This document shows, in pieces, positions 36,201 to 49,167 of a stretch of DNA of 64,000 nt; positions within the stretch are counted from its first letter, which is position 1; each line of letters starts with the position of its first letter. The notes beneath the pieces were generated by a model that did no database searches, was not told the DNA's origin, and worked only from the letters and a program-made list of their open reading frames with translations. The DNA comes from Triglochin maritima (lineage: Eukaryota > Streptophyta > Magnoliopsida > Alismatales > Juncaginaceae): the NCBI GenBank assembly GCA_963682175.1, contig OY821771.1, positions 35,112,201 to 35,176,200 on the forward strand. The letters are read 5' to 3'. Position numbers and translations under genes: made by a program.

Positions 36201-37065
36201 CCACGACCGATGGTGTCTCAAAAGGAACCTATATTCAACTTAAACTCATTGAACCACCAGCTGGCTTAGCGTCAGTTGGTATGACATATATAGTTTTACA
36301 AACATTGCAAATGCAGTAGTTACAGATATGTCGGGAATTGTCATCAATTTTAAGATGCATGAATAAACACCCACACAGAAGCAACAATTTTGAAGTCACA
36401 AACGGACTTCAAAATGTAGAAATAGAGTTTTACAAATGCTTTATGCGGGAAGGGTTTGAAAACTATTACAGCAATGGGCTTGACGAATGGAGAATATAAT
36501 TTCAAGAGAGATTATATATCAACGCTTCTAAATGAACTTCAGGATAAAATGAGCTACAAAAGTACGTATTAACAAATAATAGCTGATAGCTAAATTTACA
36601 TAGTTAAAGACACCAAAACATGAGAAGATGCAAGATTGTAAATCAAACGGCATCAGATATGAACTATCATTTTGACTTGAGAAAGTTAACATCGAATATA
36701 TCAGCAGTGTGAAGCGAAAATGTAGAGACCGTGTAACAATGACCCAAACCTACGAATTCAAAACTGATAGGTTAAACCAAATTGCGCCTGCATGAACAGG
36801 AACCAAACTAAAGCATTGACAACAACTCAGATATGCAGTTGTCTGCTTACAACTCTTATGTACAAAATAACACTAAAGACAAACAAGAGCTGAAAGAAAG
36901 TTTCAAACAACGGTTACCTCTCTTGAACACAAATCATCAAACGGTGTTTCGGCTTAAGAGTCAACTCCTCAACTAATACCGTCTGAAGAATTAAGGTCTT
37001 GTAAGTTGTAAGTGAAAATCATGATCTTGAGGATATGCGGCAACAATAGCTCAAGGTTTAGGATA
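36201..37065. other. 3' flank of the glycosyltransferase gene
   Basis: No coding blocks. The 3' UTR of the gene ending at 37066 presumably lies in the right part. No clear polyadenylation signal was assigned. Confidence 0.45.
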
Positions 37066-40000
37066 TCATATTTTTAGGATCTCCTTTAGAACATTTGCAA
37101 TCCTTGCTGCCATATGATGCTCCATAAACGTCTCTTTCACCCTCTCATAACCTTTCTTTCCCATGGTCAGCCTTCGTTCCACATGACTAGAAAGCTTCAC
37201 CATGTTGTTTGCAAGAGGAGAAACACCCTCTTTCCCCACAGGGTGCAACAAACCAGTGACTCCATCTAAAACAATTTCTGTTGTGCCTCCAGCAGCTGTA
37301 CCCTGTGAAGACAGCGCATCCATCAAGTACTAGTGTACTACTGATATAATGGTCAAACCAAAAGAAAAAAATGATTTTGTTTTTGGCCTTTTGCCTGCAA
37401 AGGGAAGATGTGCCCGCCAAATTTGACCATAGTATACAACATGGGATTTGATCCCTGGTACTAGTTACTCTTAAGACTAAATATAATGCAAGTGAGCTAG
37501 CCCTAATTGGTACAAATGCATTTTCTATGTTAGAAACACTTTTAGATGGAATAAGTTGGGAGTGGGCACGATCCATCATTCAATCTTCTTACAAATGACA
37601 AGCAATGGAAAAGTGATCTGGAATTGAATACAGGTTTTTGCTTGCGTACACTTCAAAAGGATTGAAATTGGATCTTTGACCCCGTGTTTTGGGAATTGTC
37701 TTGGTTAGACCTCTAAGCCACTCAAAATTGCTTGTACACACCTGCCGTTAGTGCGGATCCCACTCCGTTAAAATTTTCACCTAGCTTTATTAAAAACTTA
37801 CAAATGACAACCCTTTAATAAATACTGTCCTTGATGTTATTGTTATATAAACAAAATTACAATTTTCTCCCCATTTGTTAAATAATCTTCACTAGTATAC
37901 AACAACATTTCAATTTCATACGACCAGCAACGAGCAGTTTGAATACAAAGGAAGGAGATCTGCTTCATCTGACAAAAGCACTCCACATGTCCCATGTATT
38001 ACCAGGGTAAGAACCAAGAATCAATATAGACATGTGACAACAACTGGTTCATTGACTAGGACGTTATGGGATGGTAAGTCTAGAGGTCCTACAAATTGAA
38101 GGGGTGTCACCTGTCAGACATTATGGGGGACTGAGACTAAATTTCATGGAGCATATCTAAGAGAAGGTAGAGTTAAAATGAGGTATGTAAGGCAGCACCG
38201 ATAATAAAGAGTATGTAAGGGGGCGATTGAGTTGTTTCTGTTTTTACCACAAACGAAGCTAGTGTAGAATCCAGACCAATAGAAGAGTATCAGCAAATCA
38301 GACTAACTAAATAAAAAGGAGGGGTTAACACAGTAACATGTAGAAAACTCAGTTCAATGAACTCACCAATACAGGAAGCTGAAAGGCCATGGCTTCAATG
38401 GTTATCCTACCAAAGCATTCACCTCGAGCCTGAAAAAAGGGAAGTATAATTAGCATTCTATTTGCATGTCATCTAATTATTGATCTTTGACGAAAAAACT
38501 TTGGTATACTGTAAATAGGGTAAAGAGCAAAGACAACAAATGTACCAAGCATGTGTACATGATTTAAAATGTCTTCCATAATTAGCTGAGCATGTGAAAG
38601 AAAACAAACGACTTCAGAGAAGAAAGACAAGAAAAACTATGAAAATATTTTAATCAAATAATTATCTAGTAAGCAGGGGAAATATCAGTTAAGATTTAAG
38701 AAGCAAAAGGTTTAAGTTTCTATTTTTTAAATATCAGTTAGTTTTCTAGCTTATTACATCCCATAAGTAATATGGAAGCAATTGTACTTTAATTCTTAAA
38801 TATTCAAGAAGAGCAGCTCAATATGGGGAGGGAATATTGGAATAAGGTGGTGCCCCTCAAATGGATTTAAGTACTTTCGTTGTCATATAGATTTGAGAGA
38901 GTAGAATTAATCCTTCACCAATAACAAACTCTGGTTGGGGTTCCTAAAAAATTAGACAACCATTAGTGTACACCGAGTGATGTCATTCTGGTACATGGTT
39001 TATTTGGTACGTATCTGATAACCACAGTCAGTGGTGGGTATGAGGTAGAATAAACATAAAGTTAAAGTAACTTCACATTCATGGGAATTCGTTTGAAAGA
39101 AACATTCAACAAGTTGGATACGGTACATTAGTGTATAAAGAGGTATCTTATTTAAGCCTCAAACCCTAGCTAAGCTAACCTACTGACTAAGGGTGCAAAC
39201 ATATCAGATACAGATTGAATATGAGTATTACCATATCCATATTTGACTTGCGGATAGGGATACAAATCGCCTCGGATATGAAAAAATATGCATCCATATC
39301 TTTAAATAACAGATACGGATATTGAATGGATATTTTAGAAACGGATACGAATAAAAAACTGACTTTTTAGTAAAAGTTAAAAGGAATCATGAAAAAAACA
39401 CTAATTTAAACATATATATGGAAAAACTTTATATTAAATCTGTGGATTTCCGTAACCGTATCCAACCAATATATGCATATCCATATCTGTATCCGCCAAA
39501 ATTCAAAATTTCATATCTGTATCCGTAATAACTTGCAAAATGATATCCGTATCCTCCACGATATGGAAAAATGATATTCATATCCTTAGAAAAACAGATA
39601 CAAATTATCCGCGGATAGTCTGTATCCGTTTGCATCCTTACTATTGATAGTAAAGGTGATCTGGGACTCCTTCCAGACATACAGTTAACTTTCTGTAGGT
39701 CTGAATCTAATATCCCTCAAGGGCCAAAATGTAGTAAACACAAATTTAAATTGGAAAGTTTGTTATAGTCCGTTTAAGCACAACCTTGAATAGAGTAAAC
39801 AACGAGAGGGTAAAACCCCTAATGATATGGAAAATAGTTAAGATATCAATGCCATAAATACCTGAGAGTTCTGGACAAGGACATCAATGGCAGCTAAGTA
39901 AGGTGCAACATTAAGTGACTTGTTGACAAAGTGAACATGACCTTGCATTCCATTATGCAATACAGAGTTTCGTAATTCCAACTCATACTTCGTTTGGGCA

Positions 40001-43000
40001 TTCATATCACTTCCCACAACTACAGCATGCATCGGAGGAACTTTCAGCTTTTTATCCTGGATCAGCTGCAAGCTCTCATAAAAAGCCCGGAGAAACAAAT
40101 CTTGTCCTTTTCCGCGAGAAACACCTAGAATATAATCAATTAATAACATAAAGACCAAACATATGAAAGAAAGCCATTTTCCTTGTTCAGAACAAATCTT
40201 GTAGCCTTTACACTATCAATAAGCAAATATATACAAATATATTTAGAAGAAAACCAAGTCGTACAAATAAACCATCTTAGGAGTAAAAAGAAACTTCAAA
40301 CCATGCCTATAGTAATAAATACATTTAAAACATTTATATCACTATATCCTATATAGTCAGTTCAAATAATTTCATATAGTTTTTGGTTTTTTTTTGTTTC
40401 GGGTCCCCGCCTGTGGGGTTATCCAGTTTTTCCCTTTATAAATATTTTTTTTCACCATTAAAAATATCATATAATAACCAATTACAAAATATTTCATAGA
40501 AACTATCAATCTTTTAAGTACATAATAATATTTCATACTTCCAAAAAGTTTGTGCTTCAAAGATGAGAAATGGAAGTGATCTTCGCGTCCACTCTCCCAC
40601 TTGTTGTAAATCATTAAGTGTGTTAGTAGCAACTCGTTCTTGATAAGAGAAATGATATGATCATATGACCAAGCAACTAATCTACTCTCCTAATCATGAC
40701 AAAACACACATCTCACCAAACACAATATAGTTATCAATAAGATAGTTAAACATCTAGAGACCTATCATGAACCAAACATTAACAGGTCTCCCATTACCCA
40801 TAGGATGTCTTGCTGATGTGGCAACCCATGAGATATGCTTGAAACACTAATTTTATATATGAGTCTTAGCAACAAACCATGTCGCTGGACTTTCACTGCA
40901 CACAACATAAATGATGCGAAAATATTGAGTTATTTTTCAAATGAATTATTACTGTAAAAGTTAGTGTCATGGATTTAGCTGTTTGACATATAGAGCCAAT
41001 GGTTGGATAGACCACCATTTAATCTCTTAGATCACCAACTCAACAAACGAAGGTCTTCAAGTCGAATAGTCGGCTACCAATTGGTCTGATGGCCTAATCG
41101 AGCATGCAGACTAGCCAGCCAGAAATTAATGGATTTGTTGCAACTGATTATTCATTTAAGTACTTTGAAAATTTTGGCAGAAACTAACCAAGCCAAGACG
41201 GACTAGCGATTGGTCGATCCAACTTGAAATCGTTGTAGCAAACCACCCGCAACAAGAGATGTAGAAATAGTATCTCTCTTGCAAATGATGGAGTCGGCAT
41301 GGTCAAGATCTCGAAGAGTGCATTATTCATGCTACCGTATTGTTCAAAGAGAAATCCTTGCCAATAGACTTTTTGATGATTCGCATTTGGAGAAGTTAGT
41401 AATATCCAGTACTTCATGAAATGGATGAAGCTACACCTCTTCACTAGTCATTCAGTGTCATGAGACTTTGAAGAGGATAAAACAGACTAATGACAATTGT
41501 TGTATGTATTGGGAAATTATTTCCCCCACTACTCTCCACCTAGTCCACCTAGTCCACCTAGTCGACCTATACCATAGTAACCATACAAATACTAAAATTA
41601 CCGCTTCTTCATGGCCTCACACTTGCATTAACACTTTGAGAGTGTTTATAATAGGGTTTTTTTTCTTCCTTTTATATGGTTTTTGCTTTGATCTCCAATT
41701 TACTCATGAACTGGTAAGGCATTGGAATTTACTTATCTTTCTTGAGTAGACACAAATTGGTCAGTGCTCTCAGACTTTCAGATGGTGTTGGATTCGGGAG
41801 GAAGAGTGGTCTAGTCTGGTTTCGTAAGGAGTTTCCCTGCTCACATCAATGTGAATTGATTGAGTGTTGCTGTTATTTCTTTTCTTGTTTTTACTTTGTC
41901 AGATTTGTTTTGGTTTTTTTCACCTGAGTTTGGCTTGTCTACTTTATCTAACATTGGTGCTACTTTTTGTTTGTAATAAAATGTTCATCGTATCGATAAC
42001 CTGAAAAAATGAGATAGTGAGAAAGAAAACATACTATTGATTATGGCAAAAAGAATATCGTCACTATGAACTCCAAGGGATTCACGCACATGTTCACGTA
42101 GGACCCTTCTTGCAACAGTATCCTCAGCTACTTCCATGAGTTCTTTGCTATTTCCAAGGTGCACAACATATGTCTGAGGCATTTTAATCCTGCATGTTGG
42201 ATTCCTATGGATTAGTAAGCAGATTTTTGCACCCAAGGCAATGTGTCAAAAATGGTGTAAATGGCCTAAACTTCAATTTAAGCAGTAAATGTAATTCATA
42301 TGATGTGCATGGCTGAAAATCAATACAAATACCTTGATTTACACTAACGTAATCTACCAAAGGTATGTCAACATTGGTTTTCCAGATTTTTCCTCATTCC
42401 ATGTCCATGGCAATAAACAATGCTTTGTGATTGTGCTATTTCCTTTTTGATGAAAAAACCTTATCTGAAAGTAAAACCTAATTAGAGCTAATGCGATAAG
42501 TCAAACGGATTACATGTGATTCATCTCAAGGATAATGTTAAGACGCACATAAGAGTTGCTACTAAGATTTGCAAATGACATGAGTTCAAACACAAAGAAG
42601 ATGTCGAGCATCACTAGACTTGTGAAAGTTAAGCAATACAATGCAGTACTTAGATGATTGATACTTAAATATTAAATGAGATAAATAAGACCTTCACAGA
42701 AAACATAAGTGTTATGGATGATGAGATGAACATAAAAGTATATGTAATCTACTCAAGGAAGGACCTGTGATGCATACCCCAAACGATCATGAGTTCTGCT
42801 CTTCCAGTAATTTGCAGTTGTATGGGAGTCAATCATGGCACCAGCAACAAATGGAAGATGTTTGACATATTCCATTTTGAAATAATGCCCTCTCATTTCA
42901 TGAATCCACCACAAAACCTTGGAAAGGACTTGAGAAGCTTGATCCTTGAGAACAGCATCAAGCCATTTTCCAGCAACAGCTGTGTTCAAAACAACCAAAT

Positions 43001-46000
43001 CAGCTTTAAGAGCTGTATCAACAGCTTCCTGGCTCTTTGCAGAAAAAACCTGCCATGGTCGAATAAAGACAAAAAAAGTAACATAAATGGTGGTCAATCA
43101 AAAGATACATAGAAATTAAAAAATATGCAAAGAAGGTGAGAAATGTAGATCAAGAAGCATCATCAACTTGAAGGTCTCAAGTAGGTGAGAAATGTAGATC
43201 AAGAAGCATCATCAACTTGAAGGTCTCAAGTAATGCAAGTCTCTAAAAAAACTTATTGCAAATGAATAACTTAATCGAAAAGAAAGAAAAAGATAAAAGG
43301 AAATTCAAAATTCTATTCACTATCTACTTGAAAAATATTCAAACTCTGGACGATGCAGTCTTGCTAATGCAATTATAATTAAAAGCATGGTTCAGAAACC
43401 CGGACCGTACGTCGACCCAGTTGCGCCACTGGTCCAGCATGCTGACGCATATATATTTAATATTAATAAATTCTGTTAATATCTGGAACAATAGGGAAAA
43501 ATATCTGGAAAATAGGGGAAAATTTAGAAATAATAGGATAAATAGAAAAAACATCATTCTCATAATCCCCCATTTCTTCCTCTTCTCAACCCCCTCGTCA
43601 TCCAACACTTCTTAACAAGGATAGATCACCGGCCGGAGAAGTCGCCGGCCGGAGAGGTAGCCGGCAGGAGTAGAGGCGGCGGACGGCAGGGGAGGGAGTG
43701 TTGAGAGAGGGGGGCGTCAGATGGGTTGCGTTAGGGTTTTTTTATGTGATTTGGGTCGGATTAGGTAGATCCTAATCAGATCCCCGAATCGCCGGTCAGA
43801 CCACCGGATCACCCGTTCGACCGGCGGTTCATTGGCCCGACCACCCCCAGACAGTTTAGGAGGCCTGACCGGACCGGCCGGCCCCCCCGTTCGCGGCCCG
43901 ATCGGCCGGTCCAGTCCGGGTTTTCAAACCATGATTAAAAGGATATATTGTAGATACATGTTATGCGTAATGATTCGGGATCTGGGTGCAGATGAAATAA
44001 ATTAGAGTAATTTGGATCTCGAAAGTAGAACTAGATAAGTCCTGGCAATCACTTTTTTTAGCACTCCCAGTTTTTGTCTATGGTTCATAATGAAGCATCA
44101 ATTCCAATATTGTTCAAATTTAACTCACTTAATCAGTACTTTCGTGCTTTATTCCCAAAAGGACTAAGTTTTGAATTTTGATCTCAAATTCAACTTAAAA
44201 TTAAATCATAACTCACTATCAATATTGTAAGATTGGAAAAACAGACTTGGTTTCTCATTAAATATTTAACAATGTCAGAAGAGAGAATATAAGCTCAGGG
44301 CATCACATCATTTTCATGTCATGATTGCCACATAGTTTTAGCAGCATTTTGGCCAATGAATAACCACATTTTTCAACAACATTACAATCTTCATTACATA
44401 CTTATAGATTACATATACATTCTAAACTATCATGCCATGCTCAGTTATTTATTTCTGAAGATACTTATTTTCCATTTGCATAAAGAACAAATTGTTAAAA
44501 GCTAATACACAATAGAAAAATTATTTAATGACTTGGCCAACGATACATACACAGTTATAAACAAAAAACAAACTAAGGAAAAGGCTGAACAACTACAAAT
44601 TGTTTATTCCTTCGCTTCTTGTATTCTCTAGGCACCATAAAAAGTACAACAAAGAATCTTAATATTTGTTCTTTAGTGAAAGTGTACAATTACAAAGAAA
44701 ATGTACCTATTCATGCTATCACCCTAGCTGTCTATTTTGTGGCATCAACACTGCCATTAGCTGATAAACAGAAAAAAGTAAACCAACTCTCTAAAACACC
44801 ACCAACATATGAAAAAGTAAATTGAGTATATCAAGAATTTTGTTTAAAAAGCTCAGAAGTTATCTGAAAAGCCATAATAAATTTTTAAAAAGGTAATCAG
44901 GGTGAAAAGCACAGAAGGGAAATTAAGCGAACAGTTCAAACACCACAAAATGTTAATACCTGTACACCTCTATCCAACATCTTGTGCTCCAAACTGTATG
45001 TCACATCATCAATTTCAGTTGGGTTTTGATTTGTAACCCATATCACCTCAGAGCCAACAATTCTCAGGAGGAAAGCCAATTCCATTAGCAGTAGAGGACC
45101 ACCTGATAAAGAAGTCCCCTAAAGGCTTTTGAGTAACAGACCAAGGATAAAACTGAAGCATTCAAAGTAACTAATCTCGATCAGATGGTTGCTTCTAAGT
45201 TCGTAGATTAATCACGAAAAGGAGAAACTTTATAATGCTTATAACCTATAACCGGACTGCCTTTAAGAATGGGGAAGATCTTTTAATATTGGTTTTCAAT
45301 GCTAGAACTAGTCTCTTTTTTATCGGTAGAATCAATCCAGTCTAATCCAGATCGAGCAAAATAACATGTACCACAATAGCTCTTGAAACCCGTTTAAAGT
45401 GACACAAAGGAATTGGAAAGGCCAGGCTTTCCAGCTCATCAGGATGCCGAAAACATTTTTTTAAAGTATAGCTATATAAGGTCAGTAGTCCAGATCCACT
45501 GAAGCCCGACTTCACCAGCTAGAGTGATTTAATAAAGTCCATAATATACACAATAATCTGCAGCATGGACGTAATGTCTCTAATATGCACATGTTAAAAT
45601 AAGCCTTAAATCCAAATGCACAAAGACATCTGCAACATGGACGTATCTACGTACTATACACATTTTACATATTAAGCAAAGGAATATGTAAAACAAGTTT
45701 ATGTACACCATACATAAATCATGTTTATGGTCCAAACATATGAACATATAGCTAACTGCAATGTGTTTGGATGTGTGATCTGTAATTTTAAGGATTTATG
45801 AATATTGGGATTGACAATCATGTAATTATCCAAGATGTAATTTATGTTTCCTTTGTGTAGGTAAGCATGTCATTTTCAAATGATGATGGTAGAGATTTTA
45901 AAATATAAGCAACACCTATTCCGAGTCACATTGCATGACGTTCAAGATAATATACAAACCATCACACGCATGTGTTGATGCAGATATGGGCATTTTTTAA

Positions 46001-47134
46001 GTATAACATCAGCATTTTAAATTAATTTGCAAAGTCAGACCATATCCTGTGGAATTTCAAATTCCACTCTAACTTGGGAGTTCTTATTGACAACTCTTAC
46101 AAGAAGAGGGTACTTCAAAGTAAAATGAAAGATTTACAGATTTGCAAGGGCAATCATCCCAGTAAGTTAATGGTAAATCTAAGTTGAATTGCAATCTCAA
46201 ATTAAACTACCGGGATGACACCCTTACAGTGAATCATTAGTTTGTCCACTATTAATTAGCCCATGCATCCAGCACTCACTTGACCCTCAAACAAAACACT
46301 AGTCTATCTCTTTTCCCAATTAATTCACATCACATCTCTCTCCTCCAACCCACAGCCACAACAAAATCGCCCAATATTCAAATCATAAAAAGATCATCCT
46401 TTCCAAGGTGTCAAACTGTCAATAATTTTGGTTTGGGGTTAAAAATCTTGAGCGAATGAGTAATGTTTTATGCATCTGCTGTACCTATATTACTATTTCT
46501 GCTGTCAAAAAATATGGATGAATCAAAATCCACTAATTCAAATACACAAACCCCATAAAATTTACATCACATTTCTCTCATCCAACCAACAGACACAACG
46601 AAATCGTTCAATACTCCAACCATAACAAAACCTTCCTTCCAAGGGGTATCAACTTGTCAATAATTCTGGTTAGGGTGTAATAATTCTCGACGACTTTCCT
46701 ACCTATATTCCTATTTTTGTTATTGAAAATACGGAGCAATCAAAATCTACTAATTCAAATATACAGGCAACCTATAAATTTCTTTTTGGGGGAGTCATAC
46801 TAACTAACTGATTTTCCAAACTCCTCACACTCACACACACTCCAAACTCCAAAACTCCGTACGCAAAAACAAGCCAAGCAAGCAAGCACGTACCAGAGAG
46901 CGAAAGCTCATGCGACACGAGAAGAACAACCTTGGACCTCATGAACGCGAGCGGGCTCTCCTCCGCCCGTCCAATCCGCCTTTGAACCTCGACCGATCCC
47001 GCGAACTCGCGCCTGATCTCGCAAGTCTGGAAGGCGCCGCGGGCGAAGAAGGCGACGACGAAGACGGCAGCGAGGAGGAGGAGGAGCCACTTCGTCTGGA
47101 GCGACACCCGCCCCGCCGGGGACGGCTTGGCCAT
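37066..47134 (-). CDS. GT4-family glycosyltransferase, single-pass membrane protein (plant UDP-glycosyltransferase superfamily)
   Basis: Seven exons on the minus strand with GT-AG junctions: 46894-47134, 44960-45102, 42778-43049, 42035-42189, 39862-40124, 38367-38429 and 37066-37302. Phases chain into about 457 codons plus TGA. The N-terminus MAKPSPAGRVSLQTKW is followed by a hydrophobic anchor (residues about 17-34, LLLLLAAVFVVAFFA), suggesting a type II Golgi/ER membrane protein. GGPLLLMELAFLLR starts the N-terminal Rossmann half. VSRGKGQDLFLRAF and VVVGSDMNAQTKYE begin the C-terminal Glycos_transf_1 domain (residues about 270-440). RGECFGRITIEAMA then AAGGTTEIV is the nucleotide-sugar-binding E-x7-E-type motif. 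Resembles Arabidopsis At1g19710/At1g75420. Donor and acceptor sugars are unknown. Introns contain two hAT-like elements and a 49-bp tandem duplication but no exon damage. Single copy here, unlike its neighbours. Confidence 0.9.
39188..39640. mobile_element. hAT-like non-autonomous element in a glycosyltransferase intron
   Basis: Starts TAAGGGTGCAAAC and ends inverted as TAAGGATGCAAAC. Flanks CTACTGAC (39180-39187) and CTATTGAT (39641-39648) agree at 6 of 8 bases. The interior carries many GGATAC/GTATCC repeats. Lies in the intron between exons 38367-38429 and 39862-40124. Confidence 0.78.
40125..42034. other. Large glycosyltransferase intron; no gene seen
   Basis: AT-rich. 41541-41570 holds a triple CCACCTAGT microrepeat. 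A frame at 41184-41444 on the minus strand has no recognisable domain and no support. Confidence 0.5.
43135..43232. repeat. Two tandem 49-bp copies in a glycosyltransferase intron
   Basis: The unit begins GGTGAGAAATGTAGATCAAG and ends GGTCTCAAGTA, and is duplicated head to tail without visible change. Lies just upstream of the exon 42778-43049 acceptor side. Confidence 0.85.
43386..43933. mobile_element. hAT-type element in a glycosyltransferase intron
   Basis: Ends CATGGTTCAGAAACCCGGAC and inverted CATGGTTTGAAAACCCGGAC. Perfect 8-bp duplication ATTAAAAG (43378-43385 and 43934-43941). The GC-rich interior has CCGGCCGG-type palindromes, which could pair. No transposase. Confidence 0.88.
45103..46893. 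other. First intron of the glycosyltransferase; no other feature
   Basis: Long 5' intron. Contains two diverged copies of a block (about 46320-46470 and 46550-46690, shared TCCAACC, ACAAAATCG-like and TCAATAATT...GGTT). No coding content. Confidence 0.55.
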
Positions 47135-47645
47135 TTGAAGGTCGGATCTGGGGGTTGGGGAGGAGTTCGATCTAGGGTTTGGGGGATCGGAGAGGGTGAA
47201 GTTCAGGTTTGGTTTCCTCTTCCATGTGCGGATTGCATGTGGGTTTTGTTACTCTAGTGTGTGCGCGCTCTTGCAGAGTTCAGGTGAGGGATTCGTAGAG
47301 ATGGGATCTGTGCGGATTTTTATTCAGGCTAAATTACAATTTGTCCCCAACAATATCATGATATTATTTCTCTTACCAGTTAGAATTTAGAATGTGTAGG
47401 TTTGTGTCAATATTTTTTTTTTGAAAAATGATTTATGAATTCCTTTTAATATGCCCTTTATGACGCTCCTGACGTGGAGGGACATGATTCTTCCAAACTG
47501 ACTATTAACATTCCAAAATGCATGCATGTTATAATCTAGGCGTATGTTGGTCTTTCCAATGCACGTGACTATTGATATTCCAAAATGTATAAATGTGTGT
47601 CTCTCGTGGGACTAGTGTGTCCCACACGGGGTGTGTCCCTCACAC
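47135..47645. other. 5' flank of the glycosyltransferase gene
   Basis: GC-rich just upstream of the ATG at 47134 (47100-47250), as for a plant 5' UTR/promoter. No TATA box was assigned with confidence. Beyond 47330 it turns AT-rich. Confidence 0.45.
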
Positions 47646-47793
47646 AGGGGCAAACCCACATACAAGGCAAATGGGGCAAGTAACCCACCCAGATTTAGGC
47701 AAATTTAGGCCTCCTTATACTACGTCGGTTTTCACTATAACCGACGTAGTATCGTCTGCCCTACCGCCAAAATCTCATGGATCCGCCTCTGCC
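47646..47793. mobile_element. Small MITE-like element with a GACGTAGT palindrome
   Basis: Begins AGGGGCAAACCC, ends near CCGCCTCTGCCC. Flanks CCTCACAC and CCTCACAA agree at 7 of 8 bases. Interior hairpin TACTACGTCGGTT...AACCGACGTAGTA resembles CACTA subterminal repeats. The terminal repeat is short and asymmetrical. Confidence 0.45.
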
Positions 47794-48664
47794 CCTCACA
47801 AGACTGAGACTGGTGTATCTTGTGTAGGACTGAAGTGTGTCCAACGCGAGACTGATGTGTAAAACCCAACACAACTCATTCAACCCACGATGGTTGATCT
47901 CCACCGTCTCAACACGATCTAGAAAACAAATTCCATCTACAACCTTCACTTCATTCTTGAATGAGTTTGATTGAGTTCCACAATCTCAAGCTTTGTTACT
48001 ATCAACAACTCCTCACTTCATTCCATTCCAGTTTAAGCCTCATTCTTACTTCTTATGGCAGTTTGATTTCGACCCGTAACGAGACTATCACCTTAATATT
48101 CCTTGATTGGTGGCTTGGATGTAATCTTAATTGTGGTGCACTAACCATATGTTTTGCGAATTTAATTATAAATAAACGACGTGAGCAAAGTAAAGGCAAC
48201 CAATTTCCAACTCGTAAACCCTTGTACTTTTTCATTGTTGGTTGTTGGTTTTTTATCAGACTTCGACTGAGTTCTACCGTTCCGACAAGAGTCTATATCA
48301 GGGAAACTACAAAAGAAACCTCAAGCATTTATGGCTGGAGACCACCAACGATTGATATTTTTTCCCATATCCCATGTAACATTTTCAAGCTCTTTAAGTC
48401 GATATTTAACACAACAAACATCGAATCCCAACAATCTTATTCACATGTTTGGAATGTTTGAGATCTCAAACGAGTGGAGGTAGAGGACATTAAAAAAACC
48501 TTGTAGTGCAATCACCTCCCTCCACAAAGTGCTCTATAATAGTCACAATAAATGTTTTTGCTCCCGTACATCTACCAAGTTTGCTGAACATATTCTCGTC
48601 TCTTTTCACAATGACCCCTAAAATAAAACAAGCTACCAACGGGTACAAAATGTTAGCAAGTAGT
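47794..48664. other. Duplicated intergenic block beside copy 3 (left part)
   Basis: Matches 18340-18480 and 22600-23370 downstream of copy 2 (shared ACTCCTCACTTCATTC, GGAGACCACCAACG, AATAAAACAAGC). It is interrupted at 48664/48665 by the copia element and resumes at 60816. No gene seen. Confidence 0.65.
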
Positions 48665-48898
48665 TGTAGAAAACAATGGATCGAGTTTAAGGAAGAAGAG
48701 GAAAGTTTATTGACTATTTTTGATTCTTACAGAAAACTTGATTACATTTTAATTGCTTGTGTATATATATGTTGTATTATTTCCGTTGGGTTCGTTGTAT
48801 GCGAAGGGATGCATAATGAATGTTGTTGGTGTCCGAGGAGGTGCACAATAAATGTTGTTCTAGCCGTTGTAATCTTCATCTAGCCTTTGTAATCTTCA
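48665..48898 (-). repeat. Copia 3' LTR
   Basis: Nearly matches 60598-60815. Differs by a tandem TCTAGCCGTTGTAATCTTCA-like 20-bp duplication at the U3 end, a shorter AT run, and a few substitutions, so the element is not new. Confidence 0.88.
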
Positions 48899-49162
48899 AT
48901 ACGCCCCCTCAAGTTGGGTCCTGAAATAGGTTGAAGATACCCAACTTGGAAATGATGGATTTTGCTTGTGGTTGATCGAGAGCCTTGGTGAAGATATCGG
49001 CGAGTTGATCTTTGCTGGGAACGTAGGGAACTTCGATTTCGCGGGCCTAGATTTTCTCACGGATGAAGTGACAGTCAACTTCAATGTGCTTGGTTCTTTC
49101 ATGAAATACCGGATTTTGAGCTATGTTTCGAGCTGCATTGTTATCACAGAACATCTTCATAG
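48899..49162 (-). pseudogene. Copia RNase H C-terminal end, separated by the nested insertion
   Basis: The minus strand reads [20 protein letters not shown] then [12 protein letters not shown], a stop (TAG), then PYVPSKDQLADIFTKAL, the normal end of copia RNase H. It continues in frame from 56467 once the gypsy-type insert and one GGAAG are ignored. Confidence 0.85.
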
Positions 49163-49167
49163 GGAAG

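Noticed and set aside
41184..41444. 86-codon minus-strand frame in a glycosyltransferase intron
   Set aside because: No recognisable domain, no flanking exons and AT-rich composition; probably chance.
37066..47134. Terpene synthase plus glycosyltransferase as a diterpenoid biosynthetic cluster
   Set aside because: The enzyme is of the GT4 retaining type with a membrane anchor and a conserved plant-wide relative, not a GT1 small-molecule UGT. Proximity alone is weak evidence.
46910..47257. 115-codon plus-strand frame antisense to the glycosyltransferase first exon
   Set aside because: GC-rich shadow frame; the minus-strand frame has the signal anchor and joins the downstream exons.
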